Shown here: positions 36,217-50,067 of the stretch, piece by piece
Layout of the letters: each line of letters begins with the position of its first letter
Position numbering within the stretch: position 1 is the stretch's first letter
Assembly: GCF_025766255.1 (NCBI RefSeq)
Contig: NW_026516698.1
Coordinates: 301,142 to 365,141 of the forward strand
Origin: Zychaea mexicana
Taxonomy: Eukaryota > Mucoromycota > Mucoromycetes > Mucorales > Lichtheimiaceae
Length of the DNA: 64,000 nucleotides
Reading direction: 5' to 3'
Made by a program: the position numbers and the translations under genes
Notes under the pieces: generated by a model
Database searches by the model: none
Told to the model about the DNA's origin: nothing
The model's input: the letters and a program-made list of their open reading frames with translations, nothing else

Positions 36217-37870
36217 TTAATTGTTTTGGCCTCTACTGATGTCCAATGCGCAGACTGCAACATCTTGAACTCTTTGTCGACTACTGCTACTACCACCAGC
36301 AGCAGCAGCACCGTTCGAATATTGCTCCCTTTTTGCGTTCTCGTTCTTTTTTAGTAGCATTTCCAGAAAAGTGTACACTTTAGGCTTGCCGTTTTTCTCC
36401 CAGTCACCCGTCTTTCCAATGACAATATGATAATTTGATCTGTCAAGTGGTCCACAATAGCAGAGAAAGTCCCTGATCCGAGATCTCCCTGGGAAATCGA
36501 CATCTTTGATCGTTTCACGCGAGACTTGTCCGACACGCCACATGACCATGTATCGTTGATAAAAGAAGCTCACCGCGCGTCTGGCCTTGTCGACATTAAC
36601 TGCCTTCTTTTGCTGCTCGTCGGTAATTTCTCCTTCGACGTCTCTCGATGCTTTAATAAGCACTGCCCATTCGTCTGCCCGTTTCTTGATCTCGGCGGTG
36701 TTATTATGCTTGAGTCCCTTGAACCATCCATAAAGAGCAAGAAGATGCTCTTGCATAGCGGGCTCGGAAAAATCAGTCACCATATTCATAATCATTTTGG
36801 TGATTTCCATGCGGGCCTCTTCCGACATGGTCGTTTCGGCATCCGCTGTTGTTGTGGCGATACTTTTCTTGAACGGGAACCCATGCTTGCGCGTAAAGCT
36901 TATAAAGCCATAAACCGTGATTTGATTGCTGCCACCCTGGGACTTGAGCATGCGCTCAGCATACGCCAGATCTTTCGGATCGAACGATCCATACAAGAGG
37001 GTATACGAATCAATGAATTGCTGCCAGTTGGCTACGACAAGTTGGCCCATGTGCTTCTTCCAAAACAGATACGGCTCTTCGGACATATCCTTTTGAAAAT
37101 CGTCTACCTTGGGAATAGCTGCGCTCTCTGCTATTTTTTGGCACAAAACGAGGTCGTTGAGGAGGTCACGAACTATATCCGGGCCGAGGTTTCCATGCTG
37201 TCTTAGTTACCTGTGTGACAGAGCGACCAAGTTGAAATAAAAGAGACAAACCTGCTGTGGATTCGTCCCGGAAAAAGTCGCGATATTCCCGAGCGACTAT
37301 AGCTCGCCTAAAGAACCATCGAACACTGTGGTGCCACGTCTTTTTGCGTTCGTGTTCCTTGATAAACTTTTCGAGGCGTTTGTTGGCACCCTCGATGTGT
37401 TTTGTGATTTCATTAACAATTGCACGGGCACCTTGCTCCCTGATCGTCTTTGGCTTTGACCTGATTGAGCGCTTTACAGCTTCCTGTGTTGTTGTTGCAG
37501 TGGTGTCATGCTGTGTAGTTGAGACGGAGCCGTAATCAGATCGGGTATCGCTGGCCGCGTTCGTGAATGGCTGAGACTCTTCGTTCGCGCCATTCTGCCT
37601 GCCAGTGCGCTGTCGGAACGTTTTGGCTATCCGGTACACACGGATAACGTTGACAAACGTGATATTATTTGTCCTCGAAGGCCCATGATGGTGGCTACTG
37701 CTAAGAGCTTCGGGCGTCAATGCGTGCACGATGTTGCGAAAATGCTCACATTCACGCTGAAAATCATGCGCTTCAGGTACAACTTGTTTCCAATCATCAG
37801 CTTTTTGTTCGAGAAACTCAATAGCTGTTGTCGCAATGTTGCCTGCGTTTTCCAAAATAAAGCTTGCCAT
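36217..37870 (-). CDS. Protein of unknown function, intact member of a local tandem family
   Basis: Two exons, 37870-37252 and 37172-36217, joined in phase (79-base GT-AG intron) give 524 residues. I do not recognise the family. The product looks soluble and mostly helical: an N-terminal helix (NAGNIATTAIEFLEQKADDW), a polar Ser/Thr/Gln-rich linker, a basic patch (KRSIRSKPKTIREQGAR) and a charged helical block (NKRLEKFIKEHERKKTWHHSVRWFFRR). After the intron come the conserved EEPYLFWKKHMGQLVVANW, a Thr/Ala/Glu insert absent from the neighbouring pseudogene, KMIMNMVTDFSEPAMQEHLLALYGWF and SFFYQRYMVMWRVG. It ends Gly/Ser-rich with RQR. No signal peptide, membrane span or catalytic motif is evident. 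The conservation of discrete blocks between the two copies marks the likely functional core. Confidence 0.75.
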
Positions 37871-38686
37871 GTTGGTCTATGCTTAGTAGATAGCAGAGTA
37901 CAGCGAACAGAAAGACGACAGCTGGGTATGTTATTTTGTTTTGAAATACGATCGAAAGAAAGAAAGGAAACACATTCATTCGCGTTTTCTCGCCATCTTT
38001 TAAGGTATAAAGTCGAGTTTGGGAAAGTTGAGTCCAAACTTTAAATAAGAGGGTATCATACAGTGGTACAGATGTGTTACTGGTTGTGCTACAGACTACT
38101 AAAATGCTCAGTAAATTGCACAATTGGTAGAATCAGAGCAGTATTTAAAGAGCATCTGCAACAGGTAGCTTATATACCGGTCTCATTATCACAAACGTTT
38201 ATAGTGCAAGTTGCAGTTGGTAATGGGAATAGATTAAGTGGTCGCCTTTGATATCGATTGCTGGATAATCCTGCACAAAGTCCTCGACTGTGTGTAACTC
38301 TGTATTATGCAACAATCCGTACAGCCGTTTAGCTTCTGCTCAATACATTTGATGCGGCGAGTGCGCCACTTGTGATTATGCGGTAATAATTATTTTACAA
38401 GGTTCTTGGACGATGCATTTAACTTCGAATCTTAAGAAAAAGACATGTATTCTAATGAATGCTTGAGGGTCAATATGCATTTCCCGATATAAACATGATA
38501 CGTTATATACTGGCAAGAGACATCAGACATCGCAGTCGTCGATTAGCCATATTAGACCTACTACGTGTTAATAAATATAAGCTATACTAGAAAGAGAGTG
38601 CAGAGATGATAAGTAATTATCTGATGCTAATGAGAACCAAGAGTATTTATATGTAAGTTTATTTTCTCTTTATGTGTTTTGTACAA
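37871..38686. other. Intergenic region, nothing recognised
   Basis: AT-rich spacer holding the promoter of the unknown gene (right after 37870) and the 3' flank of the GlnRS gene. A (GAAA)-like purine run lies near 37950-37970. Confidence 0.5.
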
Positions 38687-41197
38687 TTATGAAATCTGCT
38701 TTCCAGCGTCTTCTTTGAGCGTCACAGTTCGGTTGACGACAATCTTGCCCAAAGCTTCCTTGCCCTGTTTGGTAACATCCAACTCGGTATCGTAATCCAG
38801 ACAGAAGTAGCCCGTTCGCACAAACTGCCATCGCATACTTTCCTTGTTCTTTCCTCCCGTCTTTTTGACCCAGTCAGATACCTGGTCATAAATACCAACA
38901 GTTGCCAATGCGCCGTTAACGATCTTGAGCGAGTCCTTGTTAAGATCGTTCAAGAAACCGCCCGGTGCATCATCGGGATTGGCGTGATGGAAGAGTGGTT
39001 CGTACAGACGCACTTGGTCGAGCTGGACGGGCGAGCCAAGTTGGGGTGCTTCAGCGACCCAGTGGATATATGTCTTTGGCTTTTTGAACTCGCCTTCGTT
39101 TTCGTATCGACATACCAGCTCAGAAATCTTGCCGTTGCTGTCCTTCTTAACCTCAACGCAGTGGATGGGCCGGGGTACCTGCAGCAAACCAACCGACTTG
39201 CCGGGTGCCAAGCGGTAGTAATCCTTGGAATCAACTTCACGGAAGTCGGAAGAATCAATGTAGAGCACCTTTGTGAAAGGAATCTTGTATTCGCCCATTT
39301 CGGGTTTACGTGGCACGTTGGGAACAGTGACCCATTCAACAAAGTCGTCTGCAACGTTCTCTAAGGTGATCTTGATAGGGTCCATGACAACCATGGTGCG
39401 TGGCACGGTCTTGTCGAGATAGTCGCGTACCTTGGAGTCAAATCGCATTACGTCAATCGTGCTCTTGGATGTAGTGATACCCAATTCCAGCACAAAGTTG
39501 TTGATAGCTTCTGGAGGCACACCGCGACGTCGAATACCGACCAAGGTATACATGCGGGGATCGTCCCAGCCATTGACATGCTTTTCGTTGACGAGTTTCA
39601 GAATCTTACGCTTGGACATGATGGTTCCAGTGACATTCAGACGACCATACTCCCACTGGACAGGCTTGTACACTTCGACAGCGTCCACGAGCCAATAATA
39701 GCTTTCACGCGACTGTCTGAATTCGGTAGTGCAGAGCGAATGGGTAATGTTTTCGAAAGAATCGACCAAACAGTGAGTGAAGTCGTAGGTAGGATAGATG
39801 CACCAGTCAGAGCCAGTACGGTGATGTGGAGTGAATAGCACACGGTAAGCGATCAAGTCCCAGAACTGCGGGTTGCCGTTTTCCAAATCCATCTTCATAC
39901 GCAACGTCGTCTCGCCTTCCTTGTATCGACCCTCCTTCATTTTTTCAAACTGCTCAAGCGTTTCCTTGATGGGTCGGTCGCGATGGACACATGCTGTACG
40001 TGCGCCACCATCGTCGCCACCACGGTGTGCGTGAATTTCCTCGCCCGTGCACTGACACGTGTATGCCAATCCCTTTTCAATCAACTTGACAGCCAACTCA
40101 TACAGCTGCTGGAAGTAATCACTCGAGTAGGTGATCTTGAACGGTTCGAAACCAAGCCATTCGACTGTTTCCAAGATTGACAAGAAATACTTTTCCTCCT
40201 CGGCCTCAGGGTTGGTGTCGTCGTAGCGCAGATAAGTGATACCATTGTGTGCCTTGGCATAACCAAAGTTGACATTGATGGCCTTGGCGTGCCCAATGTG
40301 CAAGTAGCCGTTGGGTTCGGGTGGGAATCGAGTGACAACCTTACTGCCCGTTGCCTTCAAATGCTCCTCCATCAATTCAGGCTTGATCTGCTTGTTGCCT
40401 CCCGGTTTATGCAGCTTGGAAATTTCGCCCTCAAAGAACATGTTGGACAAGTTGACAGGCTTGTCCTCTTGGACCTTTTTCTTCTGAGCTGCAGCAGCAG
40501 GTGCTTCCTTCTTTTCCTTTTTCTTCTTCTTCTGGGGCGCGTCGCGTTCGTCTTTGGGACCCAACAGGGCAAGGAATTGGGCCTCAAGTTCATTCTTGAC
40601 AGCAACACCGTCAGCCCAACGTAAGGCTGGCTGTTTGCGAGAATTGGCGAGGGATGGGCCCAGTACACGGTATCGGTTCTCAACAATGTTTTCCTTGTTG
40701 CTGGCAATGTATTCGGCGACGGCTGATTTGATCTGTTCGGGCGTAACAACGATACCTACACCAGTGGCTTCGTTGAACGCTTCGGTTGCAATTGGTTCAG
40801 TGCAGTCTTCGACGTATTTGATAGCAGCTGATAGATATATAAAAAGTGCAGAGGATGAGCTTTTTCTCGCCCAGACGTTGAAAGAGGTTTATATACAGAA
40901 CTCTTTATTCTCTCTCAAGCGCATATTCGTCTTACCTGACACTTGATCAGCCGTCTTGAGATCGCCTGCCATAATTTTGCTGACAATGTATGCACGGTGC
41001 TTCAAAGCATCCTTGCTAATCGTCGATGCGATTTGGTATAAGAGATTGCCAGTGTCCTTGTCACAGCCAGCGTCGCGAACCTTGGCTTCGTCAATGACAG
41101 CCTCAAGACTAGGTGCGAGCTTTTTGTTCTTGGCGGTGTCCTTGGCCTTCTGCTCGGAAAGACCGATTTTAACAAAGATGGGAACAAGTTCCTCCAT
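38687..41197 (-). CDS. GLN4: Glutaminyl-tRNA synthetase, cytosolic
   Basis: Two exons, 41197-40936 and 40827-38687, encode 800 residues. An N-terminal GlnRS-specific helical domain (LVPIFVKIGLSEQKAKDTAKN) is followed by a Lys/Ala-rich linker (PQKKKKKEKKEAPAAAAQKKK). The class I catalytic core has FPPEPNGYLHIGHAKAI (HIGH at about 264-267) and the second ATP signature MSKRK (about 491-495). The C-terminal anticodon-binding beta-barrels follow (from about FVEWVTVPNVPRKP). It charges tRNA-Gln with glutamine for cytosolic translation. The segment CQCTGEEIHAHRGG...ACVHRDRP carries Cys and His residues that may bind zinc. Length agrees with yeast Gln4. The start ATG is preceded by a purine-rich region on the plus strand. 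Confidence 0.96.
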
Positions 41198-43242
41198 TAT
41201 ATAGTATAAAGTTTGGTAAAAGAAAAAAGAAAGGTGGGGTGGGGTGGGGGATATGTGGTTGATTCCAACTTATGTCGACAGCCCAAAGCAAAAATGTGAC
41301 TCACTTGCGAGGACGGGCTTTTTTCCTTTTCCAGAGCGTTGATAGGCAATCCAATCCGCTTTGACAACATTTTCGTTATCATTCAGTGACAGGTTCGCTA
41401 CCCCTTTATTTTAATCTTTTTTAATGACAAATAGCTAATAATAGCTATCGAACGAATTACTACCGTACATTTGATAAAAGTTATAGCCGCGATAAATATA
41501 TTTCGTACGTATGTAGTGCCTATAAAGTAACAGCTTCGTTTGTTTTTATGCATCTCCTGCTGCGCCAGCTTGCTGTGCCACCCAAATTACATTTTGCCAA
41601 TCACAATATGTGTATCGTTTTCTTCTTAGTCTACTGATAACAAAAGTAGACTCAAATGTAACAGTAGCTTCGTTATAAAGTAGGCGTGACTGGAATTTAG
41701 CGCAGGAAAGGGACATTTTTATATCCTTGGGCACATATTTTGCTTGGTTTGCATAATCACAGTGATGGGGTCTACTGCCACAAAAACGGCTTGGCGGTGC
41801 GTGTATAACGACAACCGACCCATGTGGTTAAACCAAAAGCTCAAGTCAATGAAATTGAGTTTCTGTACGAGCTTCCCATCAGTGATGTTAATATCGCAGA
41901 AGAAGAAGATTAGGATTGACAGCCTTGAAAAAAGCGGAGGCTCACTGTGGGCGAATAAATTACGTAAGACCTTTGATACAAAGGAGGTGATAAATTCCAT
42001 CTATTTGTTTTACATATAAACGTGTGTTCGACCTTCAATTCGCATAAATATATCTCGCAACTGGATATATTATATATAGGAGATTTGCTACTGGGCACAC
42101 TTTTTTTCGCACACGCTTATTCTTGTTATAGGTATTTCATTGCAGCGTATAACTGTCATTTTAAGGGAGTTCGGCTCATAAAACTTGCCCAAATTTCAAG
42201 GCTCTAAACAGTACAGAGCGAGCTGTTTCGTCGACATTAATCATTGTCAAATGTTTGACATAAATGTTACCTAAAATTATCGTAATGTTGTCTGGAAGCA
42301 AAGTGTTTACCACACCTTCACAGACGATGGTTTCTTGTCAGACCCTCTAGTATGATACAGTGTAATCCGCTTTGCGATAAAAACAAAAAACTAAAGAAAT
42401 ATCCCTTGGCGAAATGTGAAATGAAAAGTCATACTTGCCAGTGACTCTGGGTGTTTACCACGTCAATTGTGTATCGGAAGCGCAAAAAGGTGAATGTTGA
42501 TGTAGAGGAGAAACAGGCTGGTCCTAAATCGTCGTAGTGCAGCCACTTCCTATATGAGAACGCTTGACAGCTTGAAGCATCATCTACATTTATATATTAT
42601 ATAGTACTGTATGTAGCTCTGTATGAATTTAATATTCTTGCCATAATTTTCTGTATAATTATAAGCAAAGCTTTCTCTCCTCTGCAAGAGATTTTGAATG
42701 AGTTCAAGTTGGTCCGTTACATGATCTTCTCTCTTGCATCGCAAAGCAGCCATCTACCCCAGAGAACTAAGAATGTAACGGAGACGAAACTATTTCTATC
42801 GCTATGTATGATGTACATAATACTCGTATTGTCAAAAAACGATCAAGGTGTAAATTGCAGGTCGTAATCATCACTATTTAATGACGGTGTTCTTTTTGAT
42901 GATAAATGAGGGTAAAATAAAAAGGCATGCGTAATTGTGAATTTTAGGCTTAATATGACCCTTTACTAAACTTTCCAATGTAAGACTGGCATATATCTTG
43001 CTGGTGTAGAACAAAAGGCTCTGTCAGCAAGAGGATCGTAGTAGTAGAAGCTTCAAGAAATTTTTGACAGCTCTTAAACACGCTAATGCATTTGGTGTCA
43101 CACTAACTGATTGCCAGCCACGAACCTCACTGATTTTAAATTCCGTCTTTTTTTTTTTTTGCTAAAGCTGAACTTTTTTTTAGTCTTTGTGCGTTTGCAG
43201 GATCTGGATCATTTTGCGGTTTTTTTTAAGTCAAGAGAACCA
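41198..43242. other. Long spacer between divergent GlnRS and ROK1 genes
   Basis: About 2 kb, AT-rich. Overlapping open frames on both strands at 41719-42019 and 41546-41734 have no recognisable motif. A run of T at 43151-43164 and the leader of ROK1 lie at the right end. Nothing else supportable. Confidence 0.5.
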
Positions 43243-45687
43243 ATGGATCTTTTCAAATTACTTGGAGGAGGTGCTCAGTTTGACAAGAAGCGATTCAGTC
43301 ACGACGTTCAACTATTTGAGGTAAATTGTCTATATTTCATGGTTTCTCGAGGTTATTTTAATTTGTTGAAATCGTACTTTCCTTTCCAGGGTCCAGCAAA
43401 GAATGGGTCGACAAAAAATTCTGCTGCAACAGACGCTGACAAACGATCGCAACTGTTAAGCGAAATTGACATTTTGAATGATTCTCCACAAAAGAAGCAG
43501 CAACCAAAACAACAAACCTCGAACAATAAAGTACAGAATGACCAAGACGAAAGTGGCACGATCGCTCAAGGTAGAAAGAAACACACCAACCACCAAGCTT
43601 CTTGTGTGTGTACTAATTGGTTGAGCTGTATTCCCTTTATTTTTTTTTGTTTAGGAGAGTCTGTTACCATTGAAACGCCCGAACAGGCCAACGTCTTTCG
43701 TAAATCAAAACGTATTCGAGTGTATGGCACGGATATCCCTAATCCATTCAGCACCTTTGAGGATTTGACGACGTATCACGACCTAAAGCCGTTGCTGTAC
43801 AAAAACATCAAGCAAAGCAAATATACATCTCCAACGCCTATCCAGATGCAATCGATACCCATTATTCTTCATGGCCGCGACTTGATGGCTTGTGCACCTA
43901 CCGGTTCCGGTAAAACGCTCGCGTACTTGTTGCCCATTTTACAGGACTTGGATAAGCCATCCAAAGTCGGTTATCGAGCATTGATTATTGCACCTACCCG
44001 AGAATTGGCACAGCAGGTACTTATAGTATATCAGGCTTCATTTTATAAGTTTGCCGTACATATAATATCGTTGAATAACTAACGAAAAGGACTCGATATA
44101 TAGATTGATCGTGAACTCTCGATAATTGGAGCTAGCACAAACTTAAAAGTCAATGTACTTACCAAAGCAACAGCAGCTCACAAGGCACAGAATCCTCAAC
44201 AACGACAAAAGTTTGGTGAGTCAATTTTCGTTTATCGTGTTATGAATATACCTTGCACGAAATTTATTGACTGACAACGATCTTATATAACCATAGATGT
44301 CTTGATCAGCACACCATTGAGATTAGTTCACGCAGTACGAGAAAAGGAAATTGATTTGAGAAAGTGAGTAGTTAATTTCTGATCAGTAGAGAATAAACTC
44401 GGGACGACACGTTGCTAATAGGAATGGTGTTATTACTACGGCGTGTAGTGTTCGTCATCTCGTGTTGGATGAAGCTGATAAGTTGCTAGAGCTTGGATTT
44501 TTGGAACAAACCGACGAGATTTTTGCTGCTTGCTCGAGCACTACCATCCGCAAGTCCTTGTTCAGTGCGACATTTTCATCTACTGTTGAAGAACTCGCTC
44601 AGTCGGTGATGAAGAACCCTATCCGAGTTGTTGTTGGTGCACGGTAAGATTTCATTTAGACTACAAATGGTCTTACGTGTAAAAAATATAGCTGATTCTT
44701 TTCTGTATCTTTTAAGAAACGCCGCTACGGATACGATTAAGCAGGAACTGATCTTCACTGGCAACGAAGCAGGAAAAATGGTGGCCTTGCGACAATATAT
44801 CCAAAAGGGTATTCGTCCTCCTGTGCTTATCTTTGTCCAATCCATTGATCGTGCAAAAGAATTGTTCCGCGAGTTGGTATTTGATGGTATCAATGTTGAA
44901 GTGATTCATTCTGATAGGACAAAGGCACAGGTAAAAAAATTAATTGATCATAGGGATGCGACAGTGTTTGTTAAACTAATAATCATGTTTTCTTATATGT
45001 GTAGCGTGACAGCATTATCAATCAATTCCGCCTTGGCAGAATCTGGGTGTTGATCGCCACTGAATTGATGGCTCGTGGTTTAGATTTCAAGGGCGTCAAT
45101 TTGGTTATCAACTACGATTTCCCTCAAAGCGTCGCAAGTTATATTCACAGAATTGGTCGTACCGGTCGTGCGGGTCGTGCTGGTGAGGCCGTCACTTATT
45201 ACACAAAAGACGATTTACAGTATCTCAAGAGTGTTGTGAACGTTATGCGGGAATCGGGCTGTGATGTGCCTGAATGGATGCTCAACCTTAAAAAGCCAAA
45301 GTAAGTTCCCTTTAAAATTTCTGTCCTAACCCGCGTCTGTGAGAGAGAGAAAGAAGATGGGTTATTCAAATCATTGTTATTTTTTTTTGATAGTCATAAT
45401 CAAAGAAAAGACATCCGAAAAGGTATTGAACGTGAAACGATCGACAGTACACCCAAGCGTGATAGGAATGCAGCAGCAAAGAAAAAGTAAGTTTTTCTAG
45501 GTTGATGTCCCCGGGGTGGGGGCTGCATTGACAAGGAGAAACTGATCGATGATTCCATCTCGTTAGGGAAATGATTGAAGCATCGAAAAAGAGAAAGAAG
45601 CAGCAGAAGCAGCAGGAGAAGAACAAGAAGAACAAGACCAAGCAGTCATCATCATCGGAAACAACCCCATCATCACCAGCATCCTAA
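43243..45687 (+). CDS. ROK1: DEAD-box RNA helicase ROK1/DDX52, 18S rRNA processing
   Basis: Ten exons, 43243-43320, 43390-43570, 43655-44016, 44104-44215, 44297-44363, 44422-44643, 44717-44930, 45005-45300, 45394-45486 and 45567-45687, total 1746 bases (581 residues). The start [18 protein letters not shown] is the ROK1-type N terminus. Helicase motifs appear in order: Q motif ([17 protein letters not shown]), Walker [30 protein letters not shown] (DEAD), LFSAT (SAT), then [11 protein letters not shown] and [11 protein letters not shown]. The C-terminal tail is strongly basic ([10 protein letters not shown] type) and Ser-rich. Rok1 acts in the nucleolus, where it releases snR30 and Rrp5 during small-subunit assembly. 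Nearly every intron falls between conserved motifs, and the small exons (67 and 93 bases) fit only with the stated junctions. Confidence 0.95.
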
Positions 45688-45866
45688 TTATAAAATCATT
45701 ATAACAGTAATAGATAAAAAAAGGCATCTTGTATACTACTACTACTACCACTACTACTAATACTTTAAAAAAAACCAAAACAAATTAACGGGCAATGTGC
45801 TCGCGTGTGTATAATGTGTGTAGTGTCTATAAATGTTGTATTCTTACTTTTTTTGCTTTATACTGT

Positions 45867-47286
<1,420 letters not shown>

Positions 47287-47290
47287 CTTT

Positions 47291-47292
<2 letters not shown>

Positions 47293-47326
<34 letters not shown>
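47293..47326. repeat. (AG)n microsatellite just upstream of URA6
   Basis: About 17 AG units begin 6 bases upstream of the long-form ATG, so they would be in the URA6 leader (CT-rich on the coding strand). Confidence 0.95.
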
Positions 47327-47329
<3 letters not shown>

Positions 47330-47593
47330 GTGAGAACCCTCTTCTTCCAAAATTGAGTTTGAACTAGGATTGGGGATGAACTGAGTTTTTCCTTGAGGCC
47401 GGAGCCAACATGTTGGATCTGCGGTATTTAGTAAATGAACAAAGACGGAAAAAGATATTTTTATTATTATTTGTTACTATATATTCTACAAGTGTGAGCC
47501 CGATGAAAAGAAGTCTTTTTTAGGGGGGTTGGGGGTGGTGGTGAGATGACTGATTGTATATATGAGAATGCGTGCATGTAAGTTAATGTGGTT

Positions 47594-47632
47594 TGTGTGT
47601 GTGTGTGTGTGTGGATGGATGGATGGATGGAT
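47594..47632. repeat. (GT)n followed by (GGAT)n
   Basis: GT units run directly into five GGAT units in the short spacer at the 3' side of the cyclin gene; another GT run lies at 47668-47685. Confidence 0.9.
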
Positions 47633-47737
47633 GAACGAGTGAGGAAAGAAGGAAGGAAGGAGGAAGGAGTGTGTGTGTGTGTGTGCAAAAAGAGGGAGGG
47701 GGAGGACAAGATGCTGTTGACGGTTCTTGTATATATT

Positions 47738-47834
47738 TCAAATGCATGGCGCATGCTGGCCTAAAACAAAATGGGTACGGGTTGGACGGAGCAAGCATGG
47801 AGGAGTCTGAGATTTGCAACGTTTGTTCGGCTGC

Positions 47835-47865
<31 letters not shown>

Positions 47866-49061
47866 GATGATGATGATGATAGTGGTGGTATTGTTGATGT
47901 TGATGCTGTGTATTAAAATCGGGCGTATTATCTGCTGCTCGTGGGCGTTTTACACCTGAACGTGCATAGGTCATCTGAGGAAATTGGTGCTGTTGATTAG
48001 GATGATGAAGAAGAGGATGATCATGTTGAGGAGGATGAGGAGCAGGAGCAGCAGCAGCAATGGCAGAAGTAGGAGTAGCAGTAGTAGTAGTAGTAGTAGT
48101 AGTAGCAGCAGTAGCAGCAGCAGTAGCAGCACCAGCACCAGCACCAACAGGGTACGGCACCATCATCATCATCATCATCATCTGTTGCTGTTGTTGTTGT
48201 TGTTGCTGCTGTGGCGACACGACCGTAGTAGCCGAAGCACAACGACAGACAGCAAGATCGGGCGTCCATGCAAAAGAAATGTGATGCAACGAGGCTACAG
48301 GAGGTTCGGCCACGGCATCGGCAACATAGTCACGTAATAAACGATGCAGATCATCAAACACGTTCTGCTTCATATAGAGTTGATAGTCGCACATTTCAAG
48401 AAAGACCCGTTCGGCGAGGTTGACCTGCTGGACATGCATGCGCGCGATGGAAGCCCACGCCGAGTTCCGATACGTCTTGTCCTGGACGTATTTGGATGCG
48501 ACAATGAGACTGGCCAGAAACATGCGTCGGCCGCAGCTGATGTAGTCCCGTTTGATACTCTGGCGCGGCTCGCTGAGCATGTATCGGCGGATCGCTTGCT
48601 GTGTCTGAAACAGATAGCAGATGGCAATTTGCGCGGTTGTGTATGTTGTATGCGACCGTTTCAGCACCTGTCGGATGAAGGATCGCATCGATGCTGTTGC
48701 CGGTGGTAAGACCTGCTCACCCACGTCTTGGTATATCCCGCGCCACATGATTTCGACCATGTTTGTCATGATATCTAGTAGAGAATATGGTATAATTGGA
48801 ATCAGCCCTGCCGTTTTGTTTTCCCGCCTTGGGATTGTAGCGTGTTACACCATGGTGTGATGTGAATAAATTTATACCTAAAAGCGCCTCGACGTATGCC
48901 AAGCGCCGGTCCACATTGATAAGAACCGGCAGTTGCTGTTGCCGTTGGTGCTGCTGTGGTTGCAATTGAGGAAACGCGTGCTGCCATCGTATGTCTCGTG
49001 GTTGATGTAGTTTGCGTTGAAGACCATCGGTTGTTGGATGTTGTCGGCACGAATTCATCAT
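47738..49061 (-). CDS. PCL/PHO80-like cyclin with repeat-rich C terminus
   Basis: Two exons, 49061-48878 and 48774-47738, encode 406 residues. The cyclin box spans about residues 60-190: MVEIMWRGIYQDV, SFIRQVLKRSHTTYTTAQIAICYLF, MFLASLIVASKYVQDKTYRNSAWASI and LAERVFLEMCDYQLYMKQNVF. The order and the KYVQDKTYRNSAWA block fit PCL-type cyclins that partner Pho85-like kinases in nutrient and cell-cycle control. The C-terminal half is low complexity: a Gln run, a Met run, Ala/Thr runs, His-rich pieces and a second Gln run, encoded by pure triplet arrays (47829-47867, 48075-48125, 48163-48210). Such arrays change length easily, so tail length likely varies between strains. Which kinase or targets it serves cannot be told. 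Confidence 0.85.
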
Positions 49062-49738
49062 GGCTCCGAGGTTCTAACGATGATGTGGGGAGTAGCAGAG
49101 AGGATGGGAGAGGGGAAGAAGAGGAAGAAGAAGAAGAAGAAGAATAGCAAGGGAAAATATCGGATTGACAATCAAGTTTAAAGAGGAAAAAAAAAAGTAA
49201 GGGCAGGGGACAGATAAAGGGGGTTTAGCACACAGTTTTTTTTATATATCTTGGTCTCTCCCGGACAAAGAAGTGCAAGGAGAATTACAGCTTGCGGTAA
49301 GACTGTACGGTTGGAGCAAGAGAGAGAGAAAGAGTCAAAAAGAGAGAGAGAGGGGTCCTCTTCTGCTCTTGCGGATAACGAATTGGGCTAAAAAAAAAAT
49401 GAGGCGGAAGAAGAAGAAGAAGAGGTACAACAACAAAAGGACAAGAGAACAATAATAAGAGGGCAGTGACGCCGCACATGGCAATGTTGATTGTTGATTG
49501 TTGATGCTGATGATGCTGATCGGGGCGGAATACCCAAACAATTATCGTCGTCGTATCACAAGCCCAATCATCATCATCATCACACGCAGTGCAGCATGCA
49601 AATAACCAATAATAATAATAACGCTAATGCTGGATGATTTGTATTTATACTTATGCGTCGCTCTGTCTAATACACTCCTTCCGAACAGGAATGTCTTTTT
49701 GCCCTTTTGTCACAATGTGTCTATCTATGACTACCAGT

Positions 49739-49768
<30 letters not shown>
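49739..49768. repeat. (ACG)n trinucleotide microsatellite
   Basis: Ten ACG units in noncoding DNA between the cyclin and LUC7 genes. Confidence 0.95.
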
Positions 49769-49769
<1 letters not shown>

Positions 49770-49977
49770 GCACAGCTGAATGAGAGAGGGGTTCTTCTTG
49801 TGCTCGTTCACCCAGGACCTCACACCCTTGGGAAGGAGTTTGAGTCTTTTTGCTTCTGTGGCAAGAAAGTCGCAAGAAATGTCCCAAAACAAGGTCAAAC
49901 AATGCACCCTGGCCCTCGAACAATTCTAACTCCCATAAATCATAAAGAAATCATCACAACCCCCTTCTCTATTCACC

Positions 49978-50067
49978 CTCCTCCTCCCCCCCCCAACTAA
50001 CATCCCCCCCAAGAATATACATCTTCCCCTCCCCCCCGTTACCAACGTAACCCCCCTCCCCCCAAAA
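49978..50067. repeat. C-run cluster (minus-strand G4 / i-motif candidate)
   Basis: At least six runs of four to ten C within 90 bases, separated by short AT-rich loops. The complement satisfies the pattern of four G-runs with short loops. Confidence 0.7.

Noticed and set aside
41719..42019. Overlapping open frames on both strands between GlnRS and ROK1
   Set aside because: AT-rich composition, no motif, no splice context; chance frames.
47984..48337. Ser- and His-rich plus-strand frames over the cyclin gene
   Set aside because: Direct read-through of triplet arrays in the wrong frame.
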